A stretch of 64,000 nucleotides of DNA from Dreissena polymorpha (GCF_020536995.1 NC_068362.1:97941085-98005084); one strand, 5' to 3'. Shown: positions 22,832 through 35,545, counted from the stretch's first letter. Program-made: numbers and translations. The notes: a model not told the origin generated them from the sequence alone.

Positions 22832-22983
22832 TTAACCCATGTATGCCTGGTGGACTCTGCCATCTTTTAAATTGGATCAATTTATTTCCAAAATTAGGGA
22901 TGTCTAGAGTCATGCGGCGTCTCATCTGGGTCTACGCTGTTTGCCAAGGCCTTTTTTCTCGACGCTAGGCATTAATGGGTTAA
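22832..22983. mobile_element. TTAA-flanked MITE (family M1), short copy
   Basis: Begins TTAACCCATGTATGCC and ends GGCATTAATGGGTTAA. It shares TTGGATCAATTTATTTCCAA, GGGATGTCTAGA and GTCTACGCTGTTTGCCAAGG with the longer copies at 49240-49469 and 50718-50934, but lacks their central ~70 bp. It is non-coding. Confidence 0.85.
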
Positions 22984-25900
22984 TATCTACGTTTCTCTAA
23001 CCAAGGCAATTAACAAATTGCACATGCAATACAAAACACAATGAACTGATAATTCAAACAACATAAAATAGCGGAACAGCTTAAAACTTTTTGTGAAATA
23101 ATAGTACATCTAAAATCCGAGTGTGCCCTTTCATTTACTAAACATTGCAAAAACTTGGTAGTGTTATCTCGGAATTAGTTATTGTCGCTCCCTGAGACAC
23201 AACATTTATCTAATCTAGACCAGTTAAAACCAAAACTGCAACAATAACACAACGTAAAAGTACTAAAAAGATCTATTATTTTCAGAAATCTGTCTCAAAA
23301 TCAACACTTTTGTAAAGAAACGTGACTGTGCTCGTCACGCAACACCCATGACAATTCCTTAAATATCACTATACACGTGATGAACAACCGGAAAATGATA
23401 ATGTCTATTACAGTGGTTTGCATTGTTTCTTGAAATGGATCCATTGCATCATTTTCATGTGAAGCAAACAATGTGTTTCAAGTCTGTATGATCCGGGAAA
23501 TTCAAGTTATAAATTTATTTATGAATACGAAATTTTTAAAATGGATTGACTCGAAATCCGTGTGCTTGAAAAGAAGCAAGCTAGTAAATATGTAGTTAAT
23601 TATCGTCAATATTCATTTGTATTGCCCGAATGATTTTAAATTGAATATTTTATGTTTACCAATAAGATAACTTTATTATTTGTCTTTTTGTTTTGTTCTT
23701 CTGACAACACCAATATACTCAAATACAACTAATATTTATTTCAAAAAGTATGGCTTCTAATATCGTCAATATTTTGCTTAAAACAAATCAATATTGTCTA
23801 TCATTATTTCTAGATTGCAAATTAATTAGTTCAATAATACCAAATAAAACGTATTGGTTTATATTTGTCTTGACCTAAGTTCACATAATTGTCTGTTATG
23901 CCCTTTGACTTATATATATCAAAGATTTATTGTGCTTTCATTGCTAATACTATTGCATTGACCGAATTACATTCACTTTCGACTACATGGTGATAGCAGA
24001 TTACATACAAAGATATGAATGCAATTACTCATATCAGATAAAACATTCAATCTCCAATTAATTGAGTTTATTTTTAAAACATTAGATGGTCATCATGACA
24101 AAGAAATGTATAATTTAAATAATATTAAAAAACATACTATTAAAATATATATATATATGTGTATGGTGATGACATCAGATGAAATGATTGCATTCGACAT
24201 TTGTGTGTCAACTTGCTTTAATAGGCATGGCGCTGCGTAAATTAAAGGCTGATCAGTGATGTTCAGTAAATGAATAACGAATCGAACAATATCGAACAAT
24301 CCCTTTTGTTTAGATATGACCCAACTGCTGGTAAATGCTGATAAAACACGCATTCATACATTGAGAAATATTTTTTACTTTGATGAATATTAAACATAAG
24401 TTCACAAGTATGAAAGGTCGCAAATCGACCAGGTCATATTATTATTGTCAAATAATCCATTTTTCCAACCGCACATACAAATAATTAAAAAGAAAAAGCA
24501 ATGAAAATTTAAGAAATGTTCTTAAAACGAGATTTACTACTATATGAAAATGAATGATAAAACTAGTTATACAGCAGTAACACTTACAGCATTTTTCACT
24601 TCATTGGAATAAACAGATAGTTAATAGAATTTCGAAAGAACATGCGATGTGAAGGTTCCTGTCAAAAACTGTGACGATGTTGCTTGTTTTTTTTACTATT
24701 ACGTATCAAACGGATACACATTATATAGTGAATTGTACTTCTATTTCTTACAAAAGTTAAAAACTTAAAACAGCATTTTTGTCGTTATGTTAAATTATTT
24801 GTATTTTTAATATTTTGCGATTATTTAACAAATAAAATTACGCTGGCTCAGTCTGGCATTAGCAAAAAAAGACCATAAAAATCAAAATATGCAAATTGAA
24901 CTCATTAACACATGTCACTCAGTCTTTTTTTTTGGTATAAGTTCAATGAAGTAAATTTTCTTGATTGTTTACAACGTTTTAATATCACTGTCTATTTGCC
25001 TTCAGTTAGATAAGTGCGCTGCATTAGAGTTACCAATTGAAATTAAAAATGCCAATAGTATCAACTCGTAGAACTAGAAGCATACAGTCTTAAAGTTTTA
25101 ATATCCGTTTAATTCAAAAGCTAACCGACTTCCGGAACATAACATCATCTTAACACTTATGTTGGTTGTAGATTATTGGTCGTTAAACGGTTCTAGAAAA
25201 TATCGGGTAAATAATGTCTGCTTCAAAAGATAGAAGAGTATTTACTGACCGGAAGGTACATAAAGTATGTGTTTATATTGTTTACACAATAAAGCGTTTC
25301 CGATCCCTACAATTAAGAAGAAATTAAGTACCTTCCGAGTTCTAAGATAAATAATATTCAAATGCTTGTTTGATGATGGGTATATGGGAAATTTTGTAAA
25401 GATTTGGTTGTAAGCTTTGAAGCATTCTAGGTCAATAAAATGCCGTTTTTCTTTCAGTTTGTGTGATTGTAAATGTATTGAAGCAGTTTAAACAAAAGAA
25501 TATTATTGTAAAAATAAACCTACACAAGATAGTAAAGTGCCGGTTAATGAATAAACATGAAAACAATGAAACCAATGAAACCAATATAACATTTAAACAC
25601 AAACGAAGTTATGTTACCAATACACAAATAACGAAAGCATAGATAAGTTTTGTAATTTGATAAAAATACATGTAAAATTATGCCAAATTTATTATTGAAT
25701 TCTGATTGAGCAGAGGTCAATGGTTTGATTTCTTTTCTCAATTACGTGAATTATTTGTGATATTGAGATGTAACTTCACATGTGCATAGCTTAAATCAAG
25801 ACATCGTTTGAGATTGCTCGTGGTGTGGCACGTGGTGTGGTAGGGAATAGGAAAACTTTAACCATTAAAACTGCAATCTGCTTAATATCCTGGTAAATGT

Positions 25901-26450
25901 TATACTGTAATATAACTTCTTACATAAATAGCTAGTATTGTGACATGAATTCTTGCGAAGATATTTCCCATGTTAAACAAAGATTGTACGCGCTCAAAAC
26001 TGCTCACGTCTAAAAGAGGCAATAAATGTAAGTTGAACTTACTTCGCAGTGGCGATGCATTTATTTTAATGAAAAGGCCAGACTACTGTCAAACAGGCGG
26101 AAGTCGAGAATCAAGAAGTCGTGGGCGTTGTTTCTGCTTCTACAAGATGTTGTAATGTTCCATTCTGTTTTCTCTTAATCTAATAATAAAATCTGCTCTT
26201 TCTTGTCAATGGGAGTGCTTGACGGGTAATTGAGTAATTGTTATACAATTAGCACACTGTGGTTTCAGAGCATTCCGTAATGCATATCGTACCTGTCTCT
26301 GTTAACTTGTTAGCATTTATAAGAAATGTTTGCAAAACATGCATGCTAACCTCAAACCCAAGAAAAAATAGGAAAAGGCAACACAAATGACTTTTTTAAT
26401 AATTTCGATCCTCCTACATTAGTTCATGCTTTCCCGTGGTTAATAGAGAA
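22984..26450. other. 3.5-kb AT-rich gap
   Basis: No gene, element or array recognised on either strand. Open frames are under 90 codons and lack recognisable motifs. It may be intergenic or a large intron of an unseen gene. Confidence 0.5.
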
Positions 26451-26454
26451 ATAT

Positions 26455-26559
26455 CAGTGAATTAAAACCACTAATTCACTGTTTTAAACAGGGAAAATTA
26501 TCGGTTTCCCTGTGAAATGACGCCGTTTTTTAGCATAGGTGCGTTTACGCACCTATGCT
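26455..26559. repeat. Three successive perfect stem-loops
   Basis: Stem 1: CAGTGAATT (26455-26463) / AATTCACTG (26473-26481). Stem 2: ACAGGGAAA (26488-26496) / TTTCCCTGT (26505-26513). Stem 3: AGCATAGGTGCG (26532-26543) / CGCACCTATGCT (26548-26559), loop TTTA. All arms are perfect. Confidence 0.8.
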
Positions 26560-26831
26560 TATGGTATATACCACATTTCGAAAATCCACATCTATCGGTT
26601 ACCCATTATGAAGCCTTACCTGATCAAAAATCAGACGAAATATCTATTTAATTTAGTATATGGTCATTCTTACAATTTTTTTTTGGAAACGTTTTTCTAA
26701 CGTTTTCTTCCAAGAATATTGCTGACACCGTTTTTAGTGAATTTTTCTAAGACCGTTTTGTGTCAAAAAATCTTCTTATAACCTAAAACAAATTTCGTTC
26801 GTAAAACAATTCTATCTGCACTATAAATCTC

Positions 26832-26911
26832 AAACTCCTACGCAGTTGCCTCCCTTATACGAGAAGTTACTGACCGGGCGAAGCAAGGGAAGTAACTGCT
26901 GTGAGGAGTTT
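26832..26911. repeat. Imperfect fold-back
   Basis: AAACTCCT (26832-26839) and AGGAGTTT (26904-26911) are the outer arms. CAGTTGCCTCCCTT and AAGGGAAGTAACTG form a second imperfect stem inside. It may be the remnant of a small MITE together with the stem-loops 300 bp to the left. Confidence 0.55.
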
Positions 26912-26914
26912 CTA

Positions 26915-27840
26915 TAAAAATCTGTATTCAGAACTCAATCTGTTGTGCACGTCTGCATCTAACGCTTACCAAAAGTTTTACGACATATTCTTGACGCAGA
27001 CGAATAGGGTAGCGTCTATTTTCATTTGTGAAAAGAATAGTTCGATACAGATCTGTCCGTGCTTAAATTTTGAAAGGCTTGGGTAATTATTTTTCAAAAG
27101 CGTTTCAAACACTGATGTAAATGGAAAGATTATCTATTTAAATAGTCGGTAATTGTTTGAAATTATTGATTTGAGAAATTCGCGGATGGCGATATCGAAC
27201 TACATTATACCACGTGACGCCATTCTTCCCTGTATCTTGCTCCTATGCTTTTAACGCCATCGGCGCTCTCGTTTACGTAATGAGGTCATTTTTGCAGTGA
27301 AAATCGCCAGTTAAAATCATTTGTGAGCATACAATAAAAAGAAAATTTGTTGGATTCGGTGCCACCCGGGAAAATATTATTTTCTATGTTCGCTCATGAA
27401 TTAAAATCGGAATTCCACTATATCCAACAAATATCCTCTATGTTATTAATATAGCAGTAATATAAATCAATATATTAACATCATCTTTGTCGGAGAAAAG
27501 AAGTGCCGGACAAAGTACCGTGGAAGCCCATAGGCAGCGAAACATTTTGGGCCCACGCGGTGGTCTTGTTTTTGTTGTGAATGCAATTAATATTTAGGGA
27601 TTTTTTGTTATAAAAAGTAACTCTGAAATGAAGCAAATCAATTATGATTGTATATTTATAGTTATATTGCATTCGGTTTTTACACGCGAATGTTTTGTTT
27701 TAGTACCGCGAGAATACCATGTTGCAGACATGTTAAGAAAGTTATACATATATTTCGTCACGGCCTTAAGGTTCCCCAAAATTTTAGGGGCCCATAGGCA
27801 GTTGCCTACTCCGCCTTATTGGTAATCCGGGACTTCAAAT
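26915..27840. other. Gap without recognised gene
   Basis: Contains two similar short pieces, GAAGCCCATAGGCAG (about 27522) and GGGGCCCATAGGCAG (about 27787), suggesting decayed repeats. No coding region supported. Confidence 0.4.
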
Positions 27841-27849
27841 AAGACATCA

Positions 27850-28083
27850 GTCTCTTTCCGGCTTAAATGATGGTGCCGTTGTAAGAACATAATTTACAGG
27901 CATAAATGATGTTGGCGTTGTAAGACCAGACTTTACCGGCTTTTATGATGTTGTCGTTGTAAGAACAGACATTACCGGGTTAAAAGATATTGGCGTTGTA
28001 AGACTAGACTTTACCGGCTTACACATGTAGGGGACTAATTAAACTGGCTGAAACAGTTCTTTTGGAAATACCATGTAAGATAA
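27850..28083 (+). repeat. ~44-bp tandem repeat plus left boundary duplicate
   Basis: Four or five diverged units with GATGTTGGCGTTGTAAGAC and CAGACTTTACCGGCTT (27866-28012). The last unit runs into ACACATGTAGGGGACTAATT and CTGAAACAGTTCTTTTGGAA (28021-28083), which reappears almost unchanged at 30419-30482 on the far side of the palindrome arrays. Confidence 0.8.
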
Positions 28084-28097
28084 CAGACTTTACCGGG

Positions 28098-28845
28098 TTA
28101 AATTACGGTAAGCGGTTCGACGCATAATCCAAAGAAACTAGGTTTCTCATGAGAACCTAGGTTCTCAGAATGAGAACTTAGGTTCTCATTAGAACCTTGG
28201 TTTTCAAATGAGAACCTAGGTTCTTGTGAAAACCTAGGATACCAAACGAGAACTTAAGTTTTCTCATGAAAACCTAGGTTCTCATTTGAAAACTTGGGTT
28301 CTTGAAGCCATGTATGGCAAGCGGTTCGACGCATAATCCCAAGAAACTAGGTTTCTCATGAGAACCTAGGTTCTCAGAATGAGAACCTAGGTTCTCATGA
28401 GAACCTAGGTTTTCAAATGAGAACCTAGGTTCTTGTGAAAACCTAGGATACCAAACGAGAACTTAAGTTCTCAGAATGAGAACCTAGGTTCTCATGAGAA
28501 CCTAGGTTCTCATGAGAACCTAAGTTCTATGTGTCTTTGAGAACCTAGGTTCTCATGAAAAACCTAGTTTCTCATGAGAACCTAGGTTCTCAAGCGTAAA
28601 CCAAGGTTTTCAAATGAGAACCTAGGTTCTCATGAAAACCTAGGTTCTCATGAGAAACCTGGTTTCTTGGGATTTCATAAACCTTGGTTCTCATGAGAAC
28701 CTAGGTTCTCATGAGAACCTAGGTTCTCGTGAGAAACCTGGTTTCTTGGGATTTCATAAACCTAGGTTCTCATGAGAACCTAGTTTCTCATGAGAAACCT
28801 AGTTTTTTGTGATTATGCGTCGAACTGCTTGCCATAATTAACCTC
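28098..28845. repeat. Array 1 of AGAACCTAGGTTCT palindromes
   Basis: About 740 bp of end-to-end palindromes: AGAACCTAGGTTCT units linked by CATGAG, CAGAATG or CAAATG spacers that are themselves partly palindromic. Left boundary TAAGCGGTTCGACGCATAAT and right boundary ATTATGCGTCGAACTGCTTG are inverted copies of each other. The same boundary occurs internally at 28318. No coding potential. It resembles a fold-back element whose core has expanded. Confidence 0.9.
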
Positions 28846-28849
28846 CAGT

Positions 28850-29600
28850 TGTCTCCCATTGCTCGGTACACGCTGGCAGCATATGTGTAAAATGAATAGA
28901 AATAGGCGTGAAACCGTGAATGTTTCTCCCCAAGAGCATTTTCTGAACAATGTTCAGACAATGCTCAGTAATATTCTACGAAACTTATCTGTTGAATATT
29001 TGTGACAACAGGCATTAGCCGTCGGTGACCGCCTCTTGTTCATGTTTCCGTGCATGGGTGTTCTTGAGGAATGAAATTAGTGAAGTAATCGGTCGACATT
29101 GGTCTGAACACGTTAATAAAAAATTGAACTGTTAATGAAATACATCTTTAATTGTAAATACATGTATTATTTTGAGACTAAAAATTCAGATCAATCGTTA
29201 CATAATACATTGTTACAGCATTAAATGAGTTTCAAATATTCAGTTCCCTTGTTCGGGCCTCAAACGACTGTACGGTACAGTTTTCTATTTTAAGTATGTC
29301 TGTGACCTACATGTAGGAAGCAATCATTATGGTATAAAATACAAGTTTTATCTCTATTGATTATGTGTAATAATGTATTATTCAATCGTAAGATATCGGC
29401 AACACTGGAAGAAAAACTTATGCGCTAAAGACTTTGCAAACATATTTCAATAACTTGAGATATCTGCAAAAATAAAGTTCTTAACGGCGTGTTTTCATTC
29501 TGTCCAGCCCGTGTGTAATCATATGTGAACCACATTATCCTGCGCCCTGTATAATATGTGTCCCGTATTCCAAACGAGCAAGTTTACGCCGTCCGACGCG
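28850..29600. other. Spacer between palindrome arrays
   Basis: Single-copy-looking AT-rich sequence; nothing recognised. Confidence 0.5.
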
Positions 29601-29604
29601 TAAT

Positions 29605-30380
29605 TCTGAAAACCTAGGTTCTCAGAGAACCTAGGTTTTCAAAGAACCTAGGTTCTCATGAGAACCTAGGTTCTATGAGAACCTTGGTTCTCATAATGAG
29701 AACCTAGGTTCTCATGAGAACCTAGGTTCTCTGAAAACCTAGGTTCTCATAATGAGAACCTAGGTTCTCAGAGAACCTATGGTTCCCAAATGAAAACCAC
29801 GGATATGGCAAGCAGTTCGACGCATAATCCCAAGAAACTAGGTTTTTCATGAAAACCTAGGTTCTCATGAAAACCTAGGTTCTCATTTGAAAACTTGGGT
29901 TCTTGACGCCATGTGCAATCTTCAAGCGAAGAACCTAGGTTCTCATTCTGAGAACCTAGGTTCTCATGAGAAACCTAGTTTCTTGGGATTATGCGTCGAA
30001 CCGCTTGCCATAGCCATGAGCAATCTTCAAGCGAAGAACCTAGGTTCTCATTCTGAGAACCTAGGTTCTCATGAGAAACCTAGTTTCTTGGGATTATGCG
30101 TCGAACCGCAAGAAACTAGGTTTCTCATGAGAACCTAGGTTCTCAGAATGAGAACCTAGGTTCTCATGAGAACCTAGGTTTTTAAATGAGAACCTAGGTT
30201 TTCAAATTAGAACCTAGGTTTTCATGAAAACCAAGGTTCTCATTTGAAAACTTGGGTTCTTGAAGCCATGTGCAATCTTCAAGCGAGATCCTAGGTTAAC
30301 CTAGGTTCTCAGAATGAGAACCTAGGTTCTCATGAGAAACCTAGTTTCTTGGAATTATGCGTCGAACCGCTTGCCATATT
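29605..30380. repeat. Array 2 of AGAACCTAGGTTCT palindromes
   Basis: Same building block as array 1, with internal boundary modules (GGCAAGCAGTTCGACGCATA at 29810; GATTATGCGTCGAACCGCTT at 29991, 30091 (partial) and 30354). A segment with GCAATCTTCAAGCGAAGAAC is repeated at about 29915, 30019 and (partly) 30272. An 83-codon plus frame (29887-30138) is a product of the repeat and not a gene. Confidence 0.9.
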
Positions 30381-30385
30381 AAATA

Positions 30386-30482
30386 ATGTTGGCGTAGTAA
30401 GACCAGACTTTACCGGGTTACACATGTAGGGGAGTAATTAAAATGGCTGAAACAGTTCTTTTGGAAATACCATTTAAGATAA
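30386..30482 (+). repeat. Right boundary duplicate of the palindrome block
   Basis: AATGTTGGCGTAGTAAGACC, ACTTTACCGGGTTACACATG and GGCTGAAACAGTTCTTTTGG repeat the sequence at about 27995-28083 in the same orientation, so the 2.3-kb block between is bracketed by direct repeats. Confidence 0.85.
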
Positions 30483-30649
30483 CTAAATCGCTATGCTTCA
30501 AAGAGTTTACTGATGGCAATACCATAATGTATGCACTTCAATACAGTGTTAAATAAACAGAAAATGAATTATGATAATTGCAAGTCTGCTTATTGATTGA
30601 TATAATGGATATTAAAAGTACTTAAACCAAATAGTGGACTTGCATAGCT

Positions 30650-30845
30650 CAACGTTCCAAGCCACTGTGACCTTGGCCTTTGACCGATTGACATCAAATT
30701 CGGTATGCATCTTTTTTTCTTACAAATAATCATCATACCAATATGCATGATCGTATGTGAAAGTTGATATGCACCGCACAGACAATATGACTAACCGACG
30801 GGCAGGTGCAAGCTATGTATTCCCGCTTCTTTGAAGGGGCATAAT
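30650..30845 (+). repeat. Fragment of an interspersed bivalve repeat
   Basis: GTGACCTTGGCCTTTGACCG, then CCGACGGGCAGGTGCAAGC, ending in CTTTGAAGGGGCATAATT. I recall this pattern (protein-free, ending in a 'gggcata' tail) as common in bivalves. A related tail closes the repeat at 62311-63136. Confidence 0.5.
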
Positions 30846-31175
30846 TACTAGTAATAAGTTATTATAACATGATACTACATCGTGCAACTAAAAGTTGTAA
30901 ACGACTAAATGCAGTAGTGAAAAAAAAGGTAGTTCACGTTACATTTACCGGGGTAGCTATTACTTCACATTCATTAGTATAATTAAATACATCTGTAAAA
31001 GATAGACAGTATTTAAAATCTTTATCAACAACTAACTATTTCCCTGTTAAATCAATACATCGGCATAACATTGAATTATTGCATAATTACCTTTGAAATG
31101 AAAATTAGTCTGCCGTCACGACACGATTACCGTTTGTTGTCGGCTGACTTCTGCAGCACCCGATTGTATAAACGC

Positions 31176-31329
31176 TGGTTAAAGTTACCGCTCGGTAACA
31201 TTCAAACCTTGGTCAGTTTGCGGTATTCAGGTATTGTAACCTTCAAGGTAACTCGATTGTATAAACACGATATACCGCAAAGTAACCTAACCGCGCATAG
31301 TGGAATTTAACCACCGGTAACTTTAACCA
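31176..31329. repeat. Fold-back with 15-bp perfect arms
   Basis: TGGTTAAAGTTACCG (31176-31190) and CGGTAACTTTAACCA (31315-31329) are exact reverse complements. The inner pair GCGGTAT / ATACCGC adds a second stem. Two direct copies of CGATTGTATAAAC lie at 31161 and 31253. Likely a small MITE remnant. Confidence 0.7.
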
Positions 31330-31796
31330 AAACATTCCCACAATGCATTTTCTAATGACGTAATTTTCGCGCGCAGTGTCACGCTTATAAACAGCGACAT
31401 GTATTTTTTTATCAAATTCATTAACAAATGAATTCACAATAAAATAAAGTGTAAATTTTAACTATGAGTTCATCAAAATGACCAGGGACAAATTGATAAT
31501 GATGTCGGGATTTGCATCATTTAGCGGAATCCCTGGTGCTTCCAAACTGCAAGAAGAGAGTGCTTACAAAGACGTCTATTCTTCTAGTTGTTCTAGATGT
31601 AACATAAAAATTATACATGGTCGTCGTAACATGCTAGACTATTCTTCTAATTTGGCTTATGTTTACAATAAACTTACTTACTTTCTTGTGCAATAAGGGA
31701 ATTTACCGTAGACAAATAAAACATTGTTCAAGTTTAAATATATCTTTGTATGCAGAAATCTGCAAATGCAACCGAGTTCACCAACGGCTATTATTT

Positions 31797-32058
31797 GTGT
31801 CGTGTTCTGAGAAAACTGGGAATAATGCATGTGCGTAAAGTGTCGTCCCAGATTAGCTTGTTAAGTTCGCACAGGCTAATCAGGGACGACACTTTCCGCC
31901 AAAAATTGATTTTTGCTAAGAAAGGACTTCATTTTAACAAAAAAATGTCATAAAAGCGGAAAGTGTCGTCCCTGATTAGCATGTGCCAACTGCACAGGCT
32001 AATATGGGACGACACTTTAAGCACATGCATTATGCCCATTTTTCTCAGAACACGACAC
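31797..32058. mobile_element. 262-bp fold-back MITE (dreissenid-type)
   Basis: GTGTCGTGTTCTGAGAAAAC at the left is mirrored at the right end. AAAGTGTCGTCCCAGATTAG / CTAATATGGGACGACACTTT and a second inner pair around GACGACACTTTCCGC make nearly the whole element self-complementary. ATTT flanks both ends (31793-31796, 32059-32062), a possible 4-bp target duplication. I associate this sequence from memory with Dreissena genomes. No coding capacity. Confidence 0.85.
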
Positions 32059-32062
32059 ATTT

Positions 32063-32599
32063 GATAAACTGCTCCGGTTCATTTTAACAGCAGTAATGTA
32101 CATAGAGTATATGACGTAGCGTGTGACGAGGAAGAAAGTTTATTGAGTTCTCATTTGAATATAATGATATGATGGCATAAGGGTCTTTATTCAACTATGC
32201 TAAAATAATTATCGAAGACCCTAGATGCAAACTCGTCAATTATTGAATTAAATGGCTTATTTATGGATTTCAAAGGATTATTAAAGGTAAGATACTGTTT
32301 ATACAATTGGGTGCTGGTCAGTAACAAAAAAATCTTCAGACATAAAGGTTTATTGTCTAATTGTTTATTGTGTAGCTATGTTTGTACTACTTGCCTGAAA
32401 ATAAACCATAAACTATGGCAAGTTTTTACTTTTCTTACAGCAACTTCTTAACACAGAGACCCGTAACCAAGTGAAACCCTAAAATAAGTTTTTTTCGCGT
32501 CTAATATATCTTTTTGATTAAATATAAACTGCAAACAGAACGGAATCAGTGTAAATTAATAATACGAAACAACTGGCATCATTCTAGCATACTAGGCGG
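32063..32599. other. Gap without recognised feature
   Basis: AT-rich sequence up to the start of the 38-bp satellite; nothing supported. Confidence 0.45.
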
Positions 32600-33796
32600 T
32601 GCAAGATTGCATCGAGTTCTCACAATACATACATCTGATCTGGAGCCAGCCTAGTGCTCATAATACCTACATTTGATCTGGTACCAGCATAGTTCTCACA
32701 CTAAATAATTTGATCTGGTACCAGACTTTTCCCACAATACATACATATGATCTGGTACCAGACTAGTTCTTACAATACACACATCTAAATTGGTACCAAA
32801 CTAGATCCCACAATAAAAGCATCTGATCTGGTACCAGTCTAGTTCTCACAATAGATACATCTGATCTGGTACCAGCATAGTTCCCACAATACATACATCT
32901 GATCTGGTACCAGCCTTGTTCTTACAATACATACATCTGATTTGATACCAGACTAGATCCCACAATATATACATCTGATCTGGTACCAGTATTGTTCTCA
33001 CAATAGATAAACCTGATCGGGTACCAGTCTATTTCCACAATACATTCATCTAATCTGGTACCAGCCTAGTTCTCGTAATACCTACATCTGATCTGATACT
33101 AGCAAATTTTTCACAATACATACATCTTGTCTGGTGCCAGCCTATTTCTCACAATACATCCATCTAATCTGGTACCAGCCTAGTTCTCACCATACAAATA
33201 TCTGATCTGGTACCAGACTAGTTCTCACGATACATACATTTGATTTGATATTACCCTAGTTCTCACAATACATACAACTTATCTGGTACTAGCCTAGTTC
33301 TCACAATACATACATCTGATCTGGTACCAGCCTAGTTCTCACAATACTTACATCTGATCAGGTACCAGCATAACTTCACAATACTTACATATACTTATAT
33401 CGTATCTGGTACTAGCCTAGTTCTCACAATACATACATCTGATCTTGTATCCACCTAGTTCTGACAATACTTACATCTTATCTGGTACCAGCCTAGTTCT
33501 CACCATACATACATCTGATATGGTACCAGACTAGTTCTCACGATACATACATTTGATCTGATATTACCCTAGTTCTCACAATACATAAAACTTATCTGGT
33601 ACTCGCTTAGTTCTCACAATACATACATCTGATCTGGTACCAGCCTAGTTCTCACAATACTTACATCTGATCAGGTACCAGCCTAACTTCACAATACTTA
33701 CATATACTTGCATTTACTCTGGTACCAGCCTAGTTATCACAATACATACATCTGATCTGGTGCCAGCCTAGTTCTCACAATACATACATCTGATCA

Positions 33797-34290
33797 GGTT
33801 AACTGGTTCCCCGTTGAATATAACCGTTGACTATAATATACAACAGGTACAGGCTAATGTATCGGCGATTTTAATTGGATAACGCGAAAACCAATCGGAA
33901 CGTTGTTTATTACTGTCGGGAATTCATGACGTTAACGTTTATCCGCTAACATGCACGCGACGTCACTTTTCATGTTGTATATTAAACAACTACGTATGAA
34001 CGTCTAATAAAATGTCGAAACTAACGCAACTGTTTTCGTATTTCGCAGTTTTTTAAAACCATACGATCATCATACGCAATAATAACGAGCTTTTATTCTT
34101 ACCTGTCAGCTGTCAAAAAGTTCGGGAAATGTTTTGTTTCCGGTTTGGAAATGGTACACGGATTACTTCCCCTGAACCTCGTATAATCTCGCGATATATT
34201 AACCGGTCCAAATTTGGACCGGTAAAATTAGCCTGTACCGATCCCTATATAGAGAGTAACGATAGATAAGGGGAGGTAACCAATCTACTG
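33797..34290. mobile_element. ~485-bp TIR element inserted in the satellite
   Basis: Ends GGTTAACTGGTTCCCC (33797) and GGGGAGGTAACC (34270-34281). The interior includes AACCGGTCCAAATTTGGACC, a palindrome, and AGGCTAATGTA/TTAGCCTGTA inverted. CTGATCAGG is present on both flanks. The duplicated satellite copy at about 37525 keeps an empty site (CTGATCAGGTACCAG), so this is a genuine insertion. Non-coding. Confidence 0.7.
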
Positions 34291-35545
34291 ATCAGGTACC
34301 TGCCTAGTTCTCACAATACATACATCTGATACAGTACTAGCCTAGCTCTCACAATACATACATCTGATCTGGTACCAGCCTAGTTCTCGCAATACATACA
34401 TATGATCTGGTACCAGCCTAGTTCTCACAATACATACATCTGATTTGATACAAGCAGAGTTCTCACAATACATACACATAATCTGGTACCAGGCTAGTTT
34501 TGACAATACTTCCATCTGATCCGGTACCAGCCTATATCTCACAATACATACATCTGATCTGGTACTAGCCTATTTTCCAAATACCTACATCTGATCTGGT
34601 ACCAGCCTAGTTCCCACAATACATACATCTAATCTGGTACTAGCCTAGTACTTACAATACATAAATCTGATCTGGTACCAGCCTATTTCTCACATTACAA
34701 AAATCTGATCTGGTACCAGCCTAGTTCTCATAATACATACATCTGATCTGGTACCAGACTAGTTCTGACAATACTTACATCTGATCTGGTAACAGCCGTG
34801 TTTTCACAATACTTTCATCTAATCTGGTAAAAGCCTAGTTCTCACAATACATACATCTGATCTGGTACCAGTCTAGGTCTCAAAATACATACTAATGATC
34901 TGGTACTTGCCTTGTTCTCACAATGCATACACCTGATCTGGTACCGGCCTAGTTTTCACAATACATACGTCTAATCTGGTACCAGCCTAGTTCTCACAAT
35001 ACTTACATCTAATATGGTACCAGCCTAGTTCGCACTATACATACAAATGATCTGGTACCATCCTAGTTGTCAGAATACATACATCTGATCTGGTACCAGC
35101 CTAGTTCTCACAATAAATACATCTTATCTGGTACCAGACCAGTTCTCACAATACATAGAACAGAACAGACAGTTTATTCAGACTTATACATATGTACATC
35201 GTCTTTAATGCATATATTTATAAATTAAACAATGTAACGTGTCAAAATATAATAATTTTGACAAAATCAATGATACAATATTATATATATATTTATAAAT
35301 TCAATGTGTAAATTCATTGAAATTTCAAAACAAAATATGAACAGAGAAAAAACTACGATTTTGAAAAGAAGAAACATACTTTTTTAAAGGCAGGAAGGAT
35401 AAATTATTACGTTTAATTTGGGTATGGTATATATTGTATAATTTTTGCAGAAAGTACAAAAACAGAAGAACAATTATTTCACATAATATCAATGCAAAAA
35501 AGTGACAGATATTTATGGGAACTTAATAAGAAAAAAACTATTAAG

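Noticed and set aside
29887-30138. 83-codon plus frame in the palindrome array
   Set aside because: Pure translation of the repeat unit.
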